Assembly (NCBI GenBank): GCA_036274895.1
Contig: DASUEU010000054.1
Span: 1-27,091 of the forward strand
DNA from: CALMKX01 sp036274895
Lineage (GTDB): Bacteria > Acidobacteriota > Thermoanaerobaculia > Multivoradales > SZUA-115
Direction of reading: 5' to 3'
DNA: 27,091 nt
Shown: piece by piece, positions 14,144-22,903 of the stretch
How the letters are laid out: every line of letters starts with the position of its first letter
Position numbering within the stretch: the first letter of the stretch is position 1
Program-made: the position numbers and the translations under genes
The notes under the pieces: generated by a model
The model's database searches: none
The model's input: only the letters and a program-made list of their open reading frames with translations
Told to the model about the DNA's origin: nothing

Positions 14144-16573
14144 ATGTTGCCTCGCTTCCCCACGAGCCTCCGCCACGCCCTGCGCGGGCTGGCCAAGAAC
14201 CCCGGTTTCACGGCGATCACCCTGCTGGTCTTGGCGGTGGGGATCGGCGCCAACCTGACCACCCTGGCCCTGGCCGACCGTCTGCTCTTCGCGCCGCCGC
14301 CGCTGGTGGCCGAGCCGGAGCGGCTGGTGCGCGCCACCATGGAGACCGAGAACGCCCGCGGGTCCTCCTGGGGTTACCCGGACCTGGACTTCTTCCGCGA
14401 CCACGCCCGTACCGCGGAGCTGGCCGGCTACATCAGCAGCCCCCGATCGATGAGTGCGTCGTTGGGGGAGGAGCCGACGCCGGTACGGGTCTCCTTCGTC
14501 ACCGACAACTACTTCCGGGTCCTCGGCACGCCCTTGGCCGCCGGTCGTGGCTTCCGGCCTGAGGAGGCCGCCGCCCAGGAGCTGGTGGCGGTGCTGCCGT
14601 GGGCCTTCGCCAGCCGCAGCTTCGGCCGGGCGGAGGATGCAGTGGGCCGCTCTCTCACCCTCGCCGGACAGCCGTTCACCGTGATCGGCGTGGTGGGGGA
14701 GGGGTTCCGGGGGGTCAACGCCTCCGACCCGATCCCGGATGTGTGGGTGCCCGCCGAGCTGATGCCGCGGCTGACCCCCATGCGCATCAACCCCCTCGAG
14801 CGCCGCCCGGGCTTCGTCTTCCTGTGGCTGCAGATGATCGGCCGGCTGGCGCCGGGGGAGACTCCGGACTCCGCCCAGGCAGAGCTCGACGCGGTGGCCC
14901 GTTCCCTGGGGGAGGAGGTGTCGGAGTGGGCGGACGGCAAGGGCAAGGTCGCAGTCTCTGGCGATTTTCGCTACGTGCCCCAGACCGGCGAGCGCTTGCG
15001 CCGGCTGACCGCCTTGCTGGCTGGGGTCGGGGCCCTGGTGCTGCTGCTGGCGAGCGCCAATGCCGCTCTGCTGCTCTTGACCCGCACCTCCGGACGGATC
15101 CGTGAGATCGGCGTGCGTCTGGCCTTGGGCGCCTCGCGCCCTCGGGTGCTGGCCGAGCTGGCGGTCGAGAGCGGCCTGCTCGCCCTGGGGGGAGGGCTGC
15201 TCGCCCTGCTGGTCGCGAGCGGCCTCGGCCGGCTGGCCGTGTCGCTCTTCCCGGTGCCGCTCAACACCAGCCTGGGGCCCGACCTGCGCCTCCTCCTGCC
15301 GGCTGTGGCCGTCTGCGCCCTCGCCACCCTGTTGGTCGGCCTGGCGCCGGCCTTCCTGGTTTCCCGCCAGCGCCTGACCGGCGCCTTCGCCCCGGTCACG
15401 CCGGCCAGCGGGCGGGCCTGGCTGCGAGACGGCCTGGTGGTGGTGCAGCTGGTGCTGGCCGTGGTGCTGGTGACCGGCGCCCTGGTCTTCACCCACAGCT
15501 TCCGCACCGCCGCAGCGGTGGACCTCGGCTTCGAGCCGGCGGGCAGGATCGCCGTCGGCCTCAACCTCGCTCCTTACGGCTACAAGGGGGAGGCCGCCCG
15601 CGACCACCTGCGCCGCGCCCTCGAGACCGCGCGGGCGACTCCCGGGGTGCGGCAGGCCGCTGCTGCCGCCATGCTGCCGTTCCGCGGCTTGATGAGCATG
15701 AATCACCGTGCGGCCAACCGGCCCGATGCGGCGGACCGCGACTTCGAAGTCAACACTGTCTCACCCGGCTACCTCAAGACCCTGGGCATCCCTCTGGTCG
15801 CCGGCCGGGACTTCGACGACGGGGACCTCCCCGGCTCGCCGCGGGTGGCCCTGGTCAACGAGAAGGCCGCCGAGCTGTTCTGGCCGGGCGAGTCGCCCCT
15901 GGGCAAGACGCTGGCGGGCGACGGAGAGCCGTTGACCATCGTCGGGGTGTTCGGCGACACCCGCACCCGGGAGCTGTCCGAGGAGCCGGGCGCCACGCTG
16001 TACCTGCCCCTCTTCCAGCGCGACGTGGAGCTGGGACCCCTGAACGTGGTGGTCGAGGCGGACCGGGGCCGGCCCGAGGTGGCGCCGGCCCTGGTGCGGG
16101 CCCTGCGCGGGCTCGACGCCAACGTGGTCTCGGGCGAGGTCTTCACCCTCTCCTCCCTGGTGGACTCGCGCCTCGGGTCCTACCGCCTGGGCGCCTCGGT
16201 GATGACCGTCTTCGGTCTGCTGGCCCTGGTGCTGGCCGGATTCGGGCTGTACGGCTCCCTGTCCTACCGGGTCCTGCGCGAGCGCCGCTCGCTGGCCGTG
16301 CGCATGGCCCTCGGGGCGGCGGCGCGCCGCGTCGCCGGCGCCGTGGTCAAGGAGAGTCTGCTGCTCGCGGCCCTCGGCATCGCCCTGGGCCTGGCCGGCG
16401 CCTGGACCGCCGGCCGCTGGGTCGAGAGCTTTCTCTTCCAGACCCAGGCTCGCGACCCCCTGAGCTTCGCCGCCGCCCCGGCCGTGCTCCTCGCCGCCGC
16501 CCTCCTGGCCAGCTGGATCCCCGCGGCGCGGGCCACCCGGGTGGACCCCGCGCGGGTGCTGCGGGAGGAGTGA
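14144..16573 (+). CDS. FtsX/MacB-type ABC permease, ADOP-like (duplicated orphan permease)
   Basis: The 809-aa product has the ADOP layout of Acidobacteria: two FtsX-type permease halves in one chain without an adjacent ATPase gene. The first half has a helix at about 24-46 (TAITLLVLAVGIGAN), a MacB periplasmic core domain (to about 285) and three helices (about 290-312, 345-370, 382-405). The second half repeats this with a helix at about 429-453, a periplasmic domain, and helices at about 684-705, 739-763 and 775-795. It ends in the family tail PAARATRVDPARVLREE. The conserved EIGVRLALGAS and LAVRMALGAA loops follow the first helix of each triplet. AGGAGGG at 14131-14137 fixes the ATG at 14144; an in-frame ATG at 14126 is less likely. 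Such proteins are thought to act in envelope transport, but substrates are unknown. Confidence 0.88.
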   Translation: MLPRFPTSLRHALRGLAKNPGFTAITLLVLAVGIGANLTTLALADRLLFAPPPLVAEPERLVRATMETENARGSSWGYPDLDFFRDHARTAELAGYISSPRSMSASLGEEPTPVRVSFVTDNYFRVLGTPLAAGRGFRPEEAAAQELVAVLPWAFASRSFGRAEDAVGRSLTLAGQPFTVIGVVGEGFRGVNASDPIPDVWVPAELMPRLTPMRINPLERRPGFVFLWLQMIGRLAPGETPDSAQAELDAVARSLGEEVSEWADGKGKVAVSGDFRYVPQTGERLRRLTALLAGVGALVLLLASANAALLLLTRTSGRIREIGVRLALGASRPRVLAELAVESGLLALGGGLLALLVASGLGRLAVSLFPVPLNTSLGPDLRLLLPAVAVCALATLLVGLAPAFLVSRQRLTGAFAPVTPASGRAWLRDGLVVVQLVLAVVLVTGALVFTHSFRTAAAVDLGFEPAGRIAVGLNLAPYGYKGEAARDHLRRALETARATPGVRQAAAAAMLPFRGLMSMNHRAANRPDAADRDFEVNTVSPGYLKTLGIPLVAGRDFDDGDLPGSPRVALVNEKAAELFWPGESPLGKTLAGDGEPLTIVGVFGDTRTRELSEEPGATLYLPLFQRDVELGPLNVVVEADRGRPEVAPALVRALRGLDANVVSGEVFTLSSLVDSRLGSYRLGASVMTVFGLLALVLAGFGLYGSLSYRVLRERRSLAVRMALGAAARRVAGAVVKESLLLAALGIALGLAGAWTAGRWVESFLFQTQARDPLSFAAAPAVLLAAALLASWIPAARATRVDPARVLREE

Positions 16574-16580
16574 GGAGCTC

Positions 16581-16602
16581 GCGAGTGACTGAAGTCACTC
16601 GC
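16581..16602. repeat. 22-bp perfect palindrome A
   Basis: GCGAGTGACT is followed by GA and then its exact reverse complement AGTCACTCGC. The palindrome starts eight bases after the permease stop and forms the left cap of the nested inverted-repeat element reaching to 16868. It could act as the permease terminator, although no T tract follows. Confidence 0.85.
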
Positions 16603-16850
16603 TACCCATGAACGTCCCTGGCGGGACGGAGGAGGGGAGACCTGCCCTTTCGGCGCCTGCCTCCCTTTGTCATCCTGAGCGCAGCGAAGGATCTGGAAGG
16701 GAGGACAGTGCTGCCTCGCGGGTACGTGGCCTGCCCCCAAGGCCTTCCCGCCCAGATCCTTCGCTGCGCTCAGGATGACAACGGGAGAGAGATCGGTCGT
16801 GTCCAATCATCGTCTCTCCCCGTCCCGCCAGGGACGTTCATGGGTAGCGA
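16599..16850. repeat. Nested inverted-repeat element (MITE- or BIME-like)
   Basis: The outer arms at 16599-16629 and 16820-16850 are perfect 31-bp reverse complements (the left arm begins TCGCTACCCATGAACGTCCC). Inside them, 16667-16696 and 16752-16781 are perfect 30-bp reverse complements (left copy TTGTCATCCTGAGCGCAGCG and on). Partial pairing continues between the two sets and into the central 55 bases, so the whole 252 bases can fold as one long hairpin. The inner arm resembles the GTCATCCTGAGCG-x-AGCGAAGGATCT repeat that I recall from many bacterial intergenic regions. No coding sequence is present. With palindromes A and B at the ends it fills the gap between the permease and the peptidase genes. 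Confidence 0.85.
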
Positions 16851-16868
16851 GGCGTTTGAACGCCTCGC
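16847..16868. repeat. 22-bp perfect palindrome B
   Basis: GCGAGGCGTT, TG, then AACGCCTCGC form a perfect palindrome of the same length and design as palindrome A (10 + 2 + 10). It shares only the outer GCGA/TCGC with A. It caps the right end of the inverted-repeat element and lies about 60 bases before the peptidase start. Confidence 0.85.
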
Positions 16869-16899
16869 GGGGGCGGACGGCGAATTCACCTCGCTCCTC

Positions 16900-16905
16900 T
16901 ACAAT
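16900..16905 (+). promoter_or_regulatory. Candidate -10 box for the peptidase gene
   Basis: TACAAT lies 23 bases before the ATG at 16929. A start of transcription near 16911-16913 would leave a short leader holding the strong AGGAGGGG ribosome site. No good -35 hexamer is visible at the normal spacing, so this is tentative. Confidence 0.3.
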
Positions 16906-16928
16906 CCCCTCCACCAGGAGGGGTGTCT

Positions 16929-18764
16929 ATGCGACTCGGTGCTGCTGCGGCGATGTGCTTGGTCTCATGTGTGGTCCTTGCGGCCGGCGCGCCGGCCCGC
17001 GGCGAAGGCGGCGCCTCCGGCGACCGGGCCGCCGTCGAGCAGGTCCTCGACGCCTTTCACGCCGCGGCTTCCAAGGCCGACGAGGAGACCTACTTCGGCC
17101 TGATGGCCGAGGGCGGCGTCTTCCTCGGCACGGACGCCTCCGAGCGCTGGGACAAGGCCGCCTTCCGGGCCTTCGCTCACCCTTACTTCTCTCGAGGCCG
17201 GGGCTGGACCTTCACGCCCCGGGACCGCCACGTCGACCTCTCGGCCGATGGCCGCTTCGCCTGGTTCGACGAGTTGTTGGACAGCGCCAAGTACGGCGAG
17301 TGCCGGGGCAGCGGCGCGCTCGAGAAGATCGACGGCGCCTGGCGCATCCAGCAGTACCACCTGACCATCCCGGTGCCCAACGCCCTCGCCGAGGATCTGG
17401 TGGCGAGGATCCGGAGGGTCATCGCGCCGCCCCCCCGCACCTTGCGCCTGGACTACGTGCACACCGGCACCGCCACCGCGGAGCGCTTCGCCCTCGAGCG
17501 CTGGGTGGAGGAGCCCCTTCCCTGGCCGGGCAACCCCGTGCGGCCCCTGGATGGCACCAACCTCGGCCCCTACGCCTTCGAGGTGGTGGACGCCGCCACT
17601 CAACAAACGCTTTACTCCCGCGGCTTCGCCTCGATCTTCGGCGAGTGGCAGACGACCGCCGAGGCCAAGGTGCTGGAGCGGGCCTTTCCCGAGTCGGTGC
17701 GCTTTCCCGCGCCCGGCGGCCCGGCCCGAGTGGTGCTCAAGAAGCGCAACGCCCAGGGTTACTTCGCCGAGCTGGCGAGCTTCGCCCTCGACCCGGCCGA
17801 CCCGGCCATCGACCGGGCCGCGCCCCCGCCCGGGGCTCCCGTGCTCGCCCTCCAGCAGAGCGGCGAGCCGGCGACCAAGGTCGATCTCCTGCTCCTGGGC
17901 GACGGCTACACCGCCGCCGAGCAGGCGGATTTCGAGGCCGACGCCCGGCGCCTGATGGAGCTGCTCTTCGCCCAGGAGCCCTTCGCGGCGCACCGGGGGG
18001 ATTTCAACGTCTGGGCTTACGCCCCGCCGGCCGCGGAGAGCGGCATCTCCCGGCCCTCGACTGGCATCCACCGCCGCTCCCCCGTGGGCACCACCTACGA
18101 CGCCTTCGGTTCCGAGCGCTACGTCCTGACCTTCGACGACCGCGCCTTCCGCGAGGCGGCCTCGCAAGCGCCTTACGACTTCGTCGAGATTCTGGTCAAC
18201 GGCGCCACCTACGGCGGGGGAGGGATCTACCAGCTCTACGGCACGGTGGCGGCGGACAGCGCCTGGGCTCCTTACGTCTTGGTCCACGAGTTCGGCCACC
18301 ACTTCGCGGCCCTGGCCGATGAGTACTACACCTCACCGGTGGCCTACGAGGCCGCGACCGGCCCCCGGGTCGAGCCCTGGGAGAAGAACGTCACCGCCGA
18401 TCCGAGCGGCGCCAAGTGGCGGGACTTGATCGCCCCGGGTACGCCCCTGCCCACTCCGTGGGCGAAGGAGGCGTACGAGGCCTTCCAGCGCGACGTTCAG
18501 GCTCGCCGCCGCGCCCTCCGCGCCGGGCGCCGGCCCGAGGCGGAGATGGACGCTCTCTTCCGCGAGGAGCAGGCCCGCGCCACCCAGCTTCTGGCCGAGG
18601 GCGAGCACGCCCACCACGTCGGTGCCTTCGAGGGCGCCTCCTACGAGGCCAAGGGCCTCTACCGCCCCCAGGCGGACTGCCTCATGTTCACCCGTGACGA
18701 CGTCGGCTTCTGCGCCGTCTGCCGGCGGGCGATTGATGAGGTGATCCGGCTCTACGCGGAGTAA
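16929..18764 (+). CDS. Exported SnoaL-like / M64 metallopeptidase fusion
   Basis: The 611-aa product starts with a signal peptide (MRLGAAAAMCLVSCVVLAAG, cleavage near residue 25). A SnoaL/DUF4440-like domain (about 32-150) includes VEQVLDAFHAAASKADEETYF and ends in KIDGAWRIQQYHLT. An M64 N-terminal-type domain follows (about 170-300), then an M64 (IgA peptidase family) zinc protease domain (about 310-611). The zinc motif HEFGHHFAALADEYY begins at His453. M64 enzymes are secreted peptidases, first known for immunoglobulin A cleavage but widespread in environmental bacteria; the substrate here is unknown. AGGAGGGG at 16916-16923 fixes the ATG at 16929. The NTF2-like N-terminal domain on an M64 peptidase is unusual to my knowledge. 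Confidence 0.88.
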   Translation: MRLGAAAAMCLVSCVVLAAGAPARGEGGASGDRAAVEQVLDAFHAAASKADEETYFGLMAEGGVFLGTDASERWDKAAFRAFAHPYFSRGRGWTFTPRDRHVDLSADGRFAWFDELLDSAKYGECRGSGALEKIDGAWRIQQYHLTIPVPNALAEDLVARIRRVIAPPPRTLRLDYVHTGTATAERFALERWVEEPLPWPGNPVRPLDGTNLGPYAFEVVDAATQQTLYSRGFASIFGEWQTTAEAKVLERAFPESVRFPAPGGPARVVLKKRNAQGYFAELASFALDPADPAIDRAAPPPGAPVLALQQSGEPATKVDLLLLGDGYTAAEQADFEADARRLMELLFAQEPFAAHRGDFNVWAYAPPAAESGISRPSTGIHRRSPVGTTYDAFGSERYVLTFDDRAFREAASQAPYDFVEILVNGATYGGGGIYQLYGTVAADSAWAPYVLVHEFGHHFAALADEYYTSPVAYEAATGPRVEPWEKNVTADPSGAKWRDLIAPGTPLPTPWAKEAYEAFQRDVQARRRALRAGRRPEAEMDALFREEQARATQLLAEGEHAHHVGAFEGASYEAKGLYRPQADCLMFTRDDVGFCAVCRRAIDEVIRLYAE

Positions 18765-18850
18765 CGAATCCCCCCGCTCATCCACCAGACATCTCCATAG
18801 ATCACTATTTCCGCGCCTGCTGTGGCCGGGAAGCGAACGGAGGTGTCGAG

Positions 18851-21800
18851 ATGAGGACTTCGAAGAGCCACGGATGGTCTAGCTTTCGGTCTCTGAGCCC
18901 GGCCTTGCTGTTGGGGTTGTGCATCGCCGGCTTCTTCGGCTGGCTGGGCGCCGGCCGCCAGCGGCCGGACACTCCTTCGCGCCAGCACGCGGCCAAGAAG
19001 TACGTGGCCGGCTATCTGGTCGCCCGCTTGGGCGGTCAGGGCACGGTCACCACGGCGGCGCCGCGGGCCACCAAGGAGATCTTCCTGCCTGGCATCGACG
19101 TCGCCCTGGTCGATCCGGCCACCAACCAGGCCATCGACAAGACCGTCACCGACCTCTCCGGCCGCTTCCACTTCCCGCCCCAGAAGTCCGGCAGCTACAA
19201 ACTCTGTTGGCAGGGTCGCGGCTGGGCCGACGACTGCCTGCCCAAGCCGATCCAGGTCGGTTCCCGGCCGGTGCAGGTGGGAGTGATCCCCATCCGCCCA
19301 CGGGCGGACGGCGACCGCCAGACGTCGATCTTCGGCGAGGTCCAGCTGCGAGACGGGGAGTCCACCCGCACCCTCGAGCCGGTGGCGGGCGTCAACCGAT
19401 TCGCCACCGTCAGCGCCGTGGACCAGGCCGGCAAGCGACTCTACGAGGTGCCGGTCAACAACTTCGGCGAGTACGTCATCCCGGCTGTGCCGGCGGTGAA
19501 GGACGGCCACCTCCAGCTGGTCGCCGAGGTGGAGAAGGGCAGGACCGTGCGCTCGATCCGCGGCGAGAAGCTCACCCGCGGCCCGGTCCAGCGGGTGGAC
19601 ATCACCCTGCGCAACTCCGCCCCCCGGATCGACGAGCTGGTGGCCACCGTCGCCGGCCGCCAGACCCGTACCGCCGAGCCGGGCGACGAGGTGGAGCTCA
19701 CCGTCCAGGCGGCCGACCGCGACGGCGACCCAGTGAAGCTGCTCTGGAGCCTGCCCGCCGGCGGCGGCACCCTCTCCTCGGGCACCGGCAGCCCGGTGCG
19801 CTGGAAGCTGCCCGCAGCCCCGGGCGCCTACGCAATCACGCTCCTCGCCGGGGACGGCAAGGGCGGCTACGACCGCGCCGGCCTCTCTCTCGCCGTGGGA
19901 GCCAAGGGCGTGGCCTTCTCCGGGCGCATCACCGATCTCGCCGGGCAGCCCCTCGAGAAGGTGGCCGTCGAGGTGGGCGGCCGGTCCGCCGCCACGGATG
20001 CCGGCGGTTTCTTCCGGCTCGAGGTGCCGCGCGACCGGCGCTACGTGCTCAACGCCAGGAGGAGCGGCTACGCCCTGCTCTCGCACGTCTACGACGCCGG
20101 CGTCAGCGGTGGCCGCTGGCGGATGAGCCCGGTGCGCACGGTGAAGGTGGACCCGGCCTTCGAGATCCGCGTCGAGGACACCTCCCGCAAGGAGGCCGGC
20201 TGCACCCTGCCGGCGAGCACCCGCATCGACTGGAAGACCTTCGGCAAGCGCCAGGTCCCCCGACGCCAGGACGGCCGCGGCAACACCCTCGGCCTGGACG
20301 AGAAGGCCCAGCGCAGCGCCATCCCGCCCACCGTGATCCGCCTGCGCTCGCAGCGCCAGTGCGGCCCGGGGACGCAGGTGGTGATCCCCGCCAACGGCCT
20401 GGTGGACGCGGGCGGCAACCCGCCGCCCCCCGGCACCCAGGTGGAGGTCTCGGTGGGCACCGTCGACCTGCTCGACCCGGACTCCATGCCCGGGGACTAC
20501 TCCGCCCGCACGACCGGGAACCAGGAGGCCTGGATGGTCTCCTACGGCGCCGGCTCGGTGGAGATCGAGGCCGGCGGCAAGAGCTACAACCTGCGCCCGG
20601 GGGTCACGGCGCGGCTGCGCATCCCGGTGGCGGACGTGCAGCTCGCGGCCGGCGGCGCCATCCCGCCCACCGTGCCGCGGCTGGTCTACGACCCGAAGAC
20701 CGGGCTGTGGAACGAGGAAGGGGTGCTGAAGCTCGATCCCACCGGCCGCTTCTACGAGGCGGACGTGAAGCACTTCTCGACCATCAACGCCGACGTGCTC
20801 AAGCAGGGCCAGTCCTGCGTGCGCTTCAAGAGCGAGGACCTGCCCACCCCCTTCCGGCTGGAGGTGGTGGTGCCCCTGGGCGCCGGCCAGGCCCCCCGTG
20901 TGCGCGACGTGCAGATCGACGAGAACGAGATCTACTGGGCGATCGTCAACCTGCCCAACAACACCGACATCACCTTGACCGCCTACCAGCCCCAGGGCGC
21001 CGGCGGCATCCCCTACGGGGTCTACACGGTCAACACCGGCGGCGCCCAGACCGGCACGCCCACGGCCCCCAACTACTTCGAGTGCCAGACCAAGGTGGTG
21101 CTGCGCGAGGTGGAGGCCCCCGACCCGGGGCCGGACGCCTTCCTCCACGGGCTCTATTCGTTCTTCGCCACCCAGGTCAACGAGATCAACGGCCAGGTGG
21201 ACCTCGCCGACCCGCTGGTGCAGGCGACCATCGCCTATTACGGCACCACCGACCCCCGCGGCCTGCGCAAGACCTTCGACGAGTTCAAGGACGCCAACGG
21301 CTTCGCGCCGGCGGGGGATCCCGCCCTGAAAGCCGTCTACGGCCCGGTGGACGAGGTGCGGGCGGCCTACGCCAACTCGGTGGACCTGGGGTTCGGCCGC
21401 GACATGCACGGCAAGCGCACGTTGGCCGACGACGGCCAATGGGATATCGCGTTTTACGTCTCGAACTACGGCTTCTATGACACCGACGACGAGGGGGACT
21501 TCGAGAACGCCGTCAACCAGGTGGGCAGCGAGCTGGTGGCCACGGTGGCCATGGAGTGGTCGCGCATCGAGGACGGGCCGGCCATCCCCTTCAACCCCTA
21601 CGACCCCAACGCCGGGGCCGACCCCAACGATCCCAACGATCCGGTCTCGATCTCGGACAACGAACGGGTGATCAAGTTCTACGTCTACAACGCCGCCGGC
21701 GACCCGGTCTTCGCCGCCAACCTCGACGGCCGGGGCACGCGGCCGATACCGCAGCTGTGCATGGTCTGTCACGGCGGAGTGTACCCGGGCGGCAACAACA

Positions 21801-22828
21801 CCGGCACGCCCACCTTCGCAGCGCCGGCGGACGTCAAGCTCGGCTCGGTGATGCTGCCCTTCGACCTGCACGGCTACGTGCTCACCGGCGGGGTGCCGGC
21901 GGCCTTCTCCAAGGCCAACCAGCAGCTGGAGTTCTCCGAGCTCAACGAGATGGTGGTGGACACCGAGCCGGGGGAGGCGGTGGTCGAGATCATCGACGAG
22001 ATGTACAACGGCGTCTCGGTGGTGCAGGAGGAGGACTTCGTGGTCACCGGCTGGGACTTGAACGCCGCCCACCGGGACGCTTACTTGAACGTGATGAAGC
22101 CGGCCTGCCGCACCTGCCACGCCGCCCGCCCGCTGGAGGACGACGGCCTGGGCGGCGAGCGGGACATCCGCTTCTCGTCCATCGACGAGTGGCTGCTGCC
22201 CACGCACCAGGTGGCGCAGCTGGCCTCGCTACGGGTGTGCACGCAGCGGGTGATGCCCCATGCCTTCGCCACCTACAACCGCTTCTGGGGCAGCTTCGAC
22301 GTCAACCAGCCGGCGATCTTCCCGTTCCAGGTGTCGCGGTTCAAAGCGTTCTTCGACGGCGTGGTGGAGCCGGCCCTGGCCAGCCAGGGCACCAACGTGC
22401 AGCTGGGCAATGACTGCGTCACCCCGGCCGATCTCGACGAGGACTTCGTGGAGCCGCCGGTGACCCTGTCGCTGATCCAGAGCGAGATCCTGGACAACAA
22501 CTGCGGCGTCTGCCACGCCAGCCCGCCGAACTTCACCAACGTCACGGTGGACCTCTCGAGCGCCGCCCAGACGCACGCCACCACGGTGGGCGTCAACGCC
22601 CAAGAGCTGACCAACGGCGGCGACCGCGTGGCCGCCGGCGCCTCGGGCAGCAGCTACCTGATCAACAAGGTGCAGGCCAACCTGGCCGGCCTGCCCTGCA
22701 CCAACTTCCCGGGCGCGGACGCTCGCGACAACTGCGGCACCCCCATGCCCCCGCCTGCGGGAGGGTTGTCGGTGGACGATATTGCGGATTTGGTGGAGTG
22801 GATCGACGCGGGGGCGGCGAATAACTGA
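18851..22828 (+). CDS. Large exported protein with three c-type haem motifs and Ig/CarboxypepD-like modules
   Basis: The 1325-aa product has an N-terminal membrane or signal segment (about 16-35). Beta-sandwich modules follow: a carboxypeptidase-regulatory-like repeat (about 75-125), an Ig- or cadherin-like module (about 255-350, with AADRDGDPVKLLWSLP), and a second carboxypeptidase-regulatory-like repeat (about 356-405). A middle region of unknown fold follows (about 440-800). Three CxxCH haem sites lie in the C-terminal third: CMVCH 970-974, CRTCH 1086-1090 and CGVCH 1218-1222. A DPNAGADPNDPNDP stretch near 915-930 could bind calcium. The protein probably sits in the periplasm or on the outer surface and moves electrons or senses redox state; this is inference. 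GGAGGTG at 18839-18845 fixes the start. No cytochrome-maturation genes are in the window. Confidence 0.82.
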   Translation: MRTSKSHGWSSFRSLSPALLLGLCIAGFFGWLGAGRQRPDTPSRQHAAKKYVAGYLVARLGGQGTVTTAAPRATKEIFLPGIDVALVDPATNQAIDKTVTDLSGRFHFPPQKSGSYKLCWQGRGWADDCLPKPIQVGSRPVQVGVIPIRPRADGDRQTSIFGEVQLRDGESTRTLEPVAGVNRFATVSAVDQAGKRLYEVPVNNFGEYVIPAVPAVKDGHLQLVAEVEKGRTVRSIRGEKLTRGPVQRVDITLRNSAPRIDELVATVAGRQTRTAEPGDEVELTVQAADRDGDPVKLLWSLPAGGGTLSSGTGSPVRWKLPAAPGAYAITLLAGDGKGGYDRAGLSLAVGAKGVAFSGRITDLAGQPLEKVAVEVGGRSAATDAGGFFRLEVPRDRRYVLNARRSGYALLSHVYDAGVSGGRWRMSPVRTVKVDPAFEIRVEDTSRKEAGCTLPASTRIDWKTFGKRQVPRRQDGRGNTLGLDEKAQRSAIPPTVIRLRSQRQCGPGTQVVIPANGLVDAGGNPPPPGTQVEVSVGTVDLLDPDSMPGDYSARTTGNQEAWMVSYGAGSVEIEAGGKSYNLRPGVTARLRIPVADVQLAAGGAIPPTVPRLVYDPKTGLWNEEGVLKLDPTGRFYEADVKHFSTINADVLKQGQSCVRFKSEDLPTPFRLEVVVPLGAGQAPRVRDVQIDENEIYWAIVNLPNNTDITLTAYQPQGAGGIPYGVYTVNTGGAQTGTPTAPNYFECQTKVVLREVEAPDPGPDAFLHGLYSFFATQVNEINGQVDLADPLVQATIAYYGTTDPRGLRKTFDEFKDANGFAPAGDPALKAVYGPVDEVRAAYANSVDLGFGRDMHGKRTLADDGQWDIAFYVSNYGFYDTDDEGDFENAVNQVGSELVATVAMEWSRIEDGPAIPFNPYDPNAGADPNDPNDPVSISDNERVIKFYVYNAAGDPVFAANLDGRGTRPIPQLCMVCHGGVYPGGNNTGTPTFAAPADVKLGSVMLPFDLHGYVLTGGVPAAFSKANQQLEFSELNEMVVDTEPGEAVVEIIDEMYNGVSVVQEEDFVVTGWDLNAAHRDAYLNVMKPACRTCHAARPLEDDGLGGERDIRFSSIDEWLLPTHQVAQLASLRVCTQRVMPHAFATYNRFWGSFDVNQPAIFPFQVSRFKAFFDGVVEPALASQGTNVQLGNDCVTPADLDEDFVEPPVTLSLIQSEILDNNCGVCHASPPNFTNVTVDLSSAAQTHATTVGVNAQELTNGGDRVAAGASGSSYLINKVQANLAGLPCTNFPGADARDNCGTPMPPPAGGLSVDDIADLVEWIDAGAANN

Positions 22829-22836
22829 GGGTCGGC

Positions 22837-22871
22837 GGGAGGGGGCATGTCCGCCTGGACAGCCCTCTCCC
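22837..22871. terminator. Strong stem-loop after the cytochrome gene
   Basis: GGGAGGGGGCATGTCC (22837-22852) pairs with GGACAGCCCTCTCCC (22857-22871) around a GCCT loop, with one bulged A and one G-T pair. It begins eight bases after the stop at 22828. No T run follows, so it is either a non-canonical terminator or a 3'-end stabiliser. The next gene starts 32 bases further on. Confidence 0.55.
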
Positions 22872-22903
22872 GCGCTGGTAGCGTCGCTCGACACGGAGCG
22901 ACC

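Noticed and set aside
18752..22207. A 1151-codon open frame on the minus strand
   Set aside because: It is antisense to the cytochrome gene, which has a ribosome site, signal segment and haem motifs. The antisense product is His/Val/Gly/Arg-rich with no known domain, as expected when GC-rich codons are read backwards.
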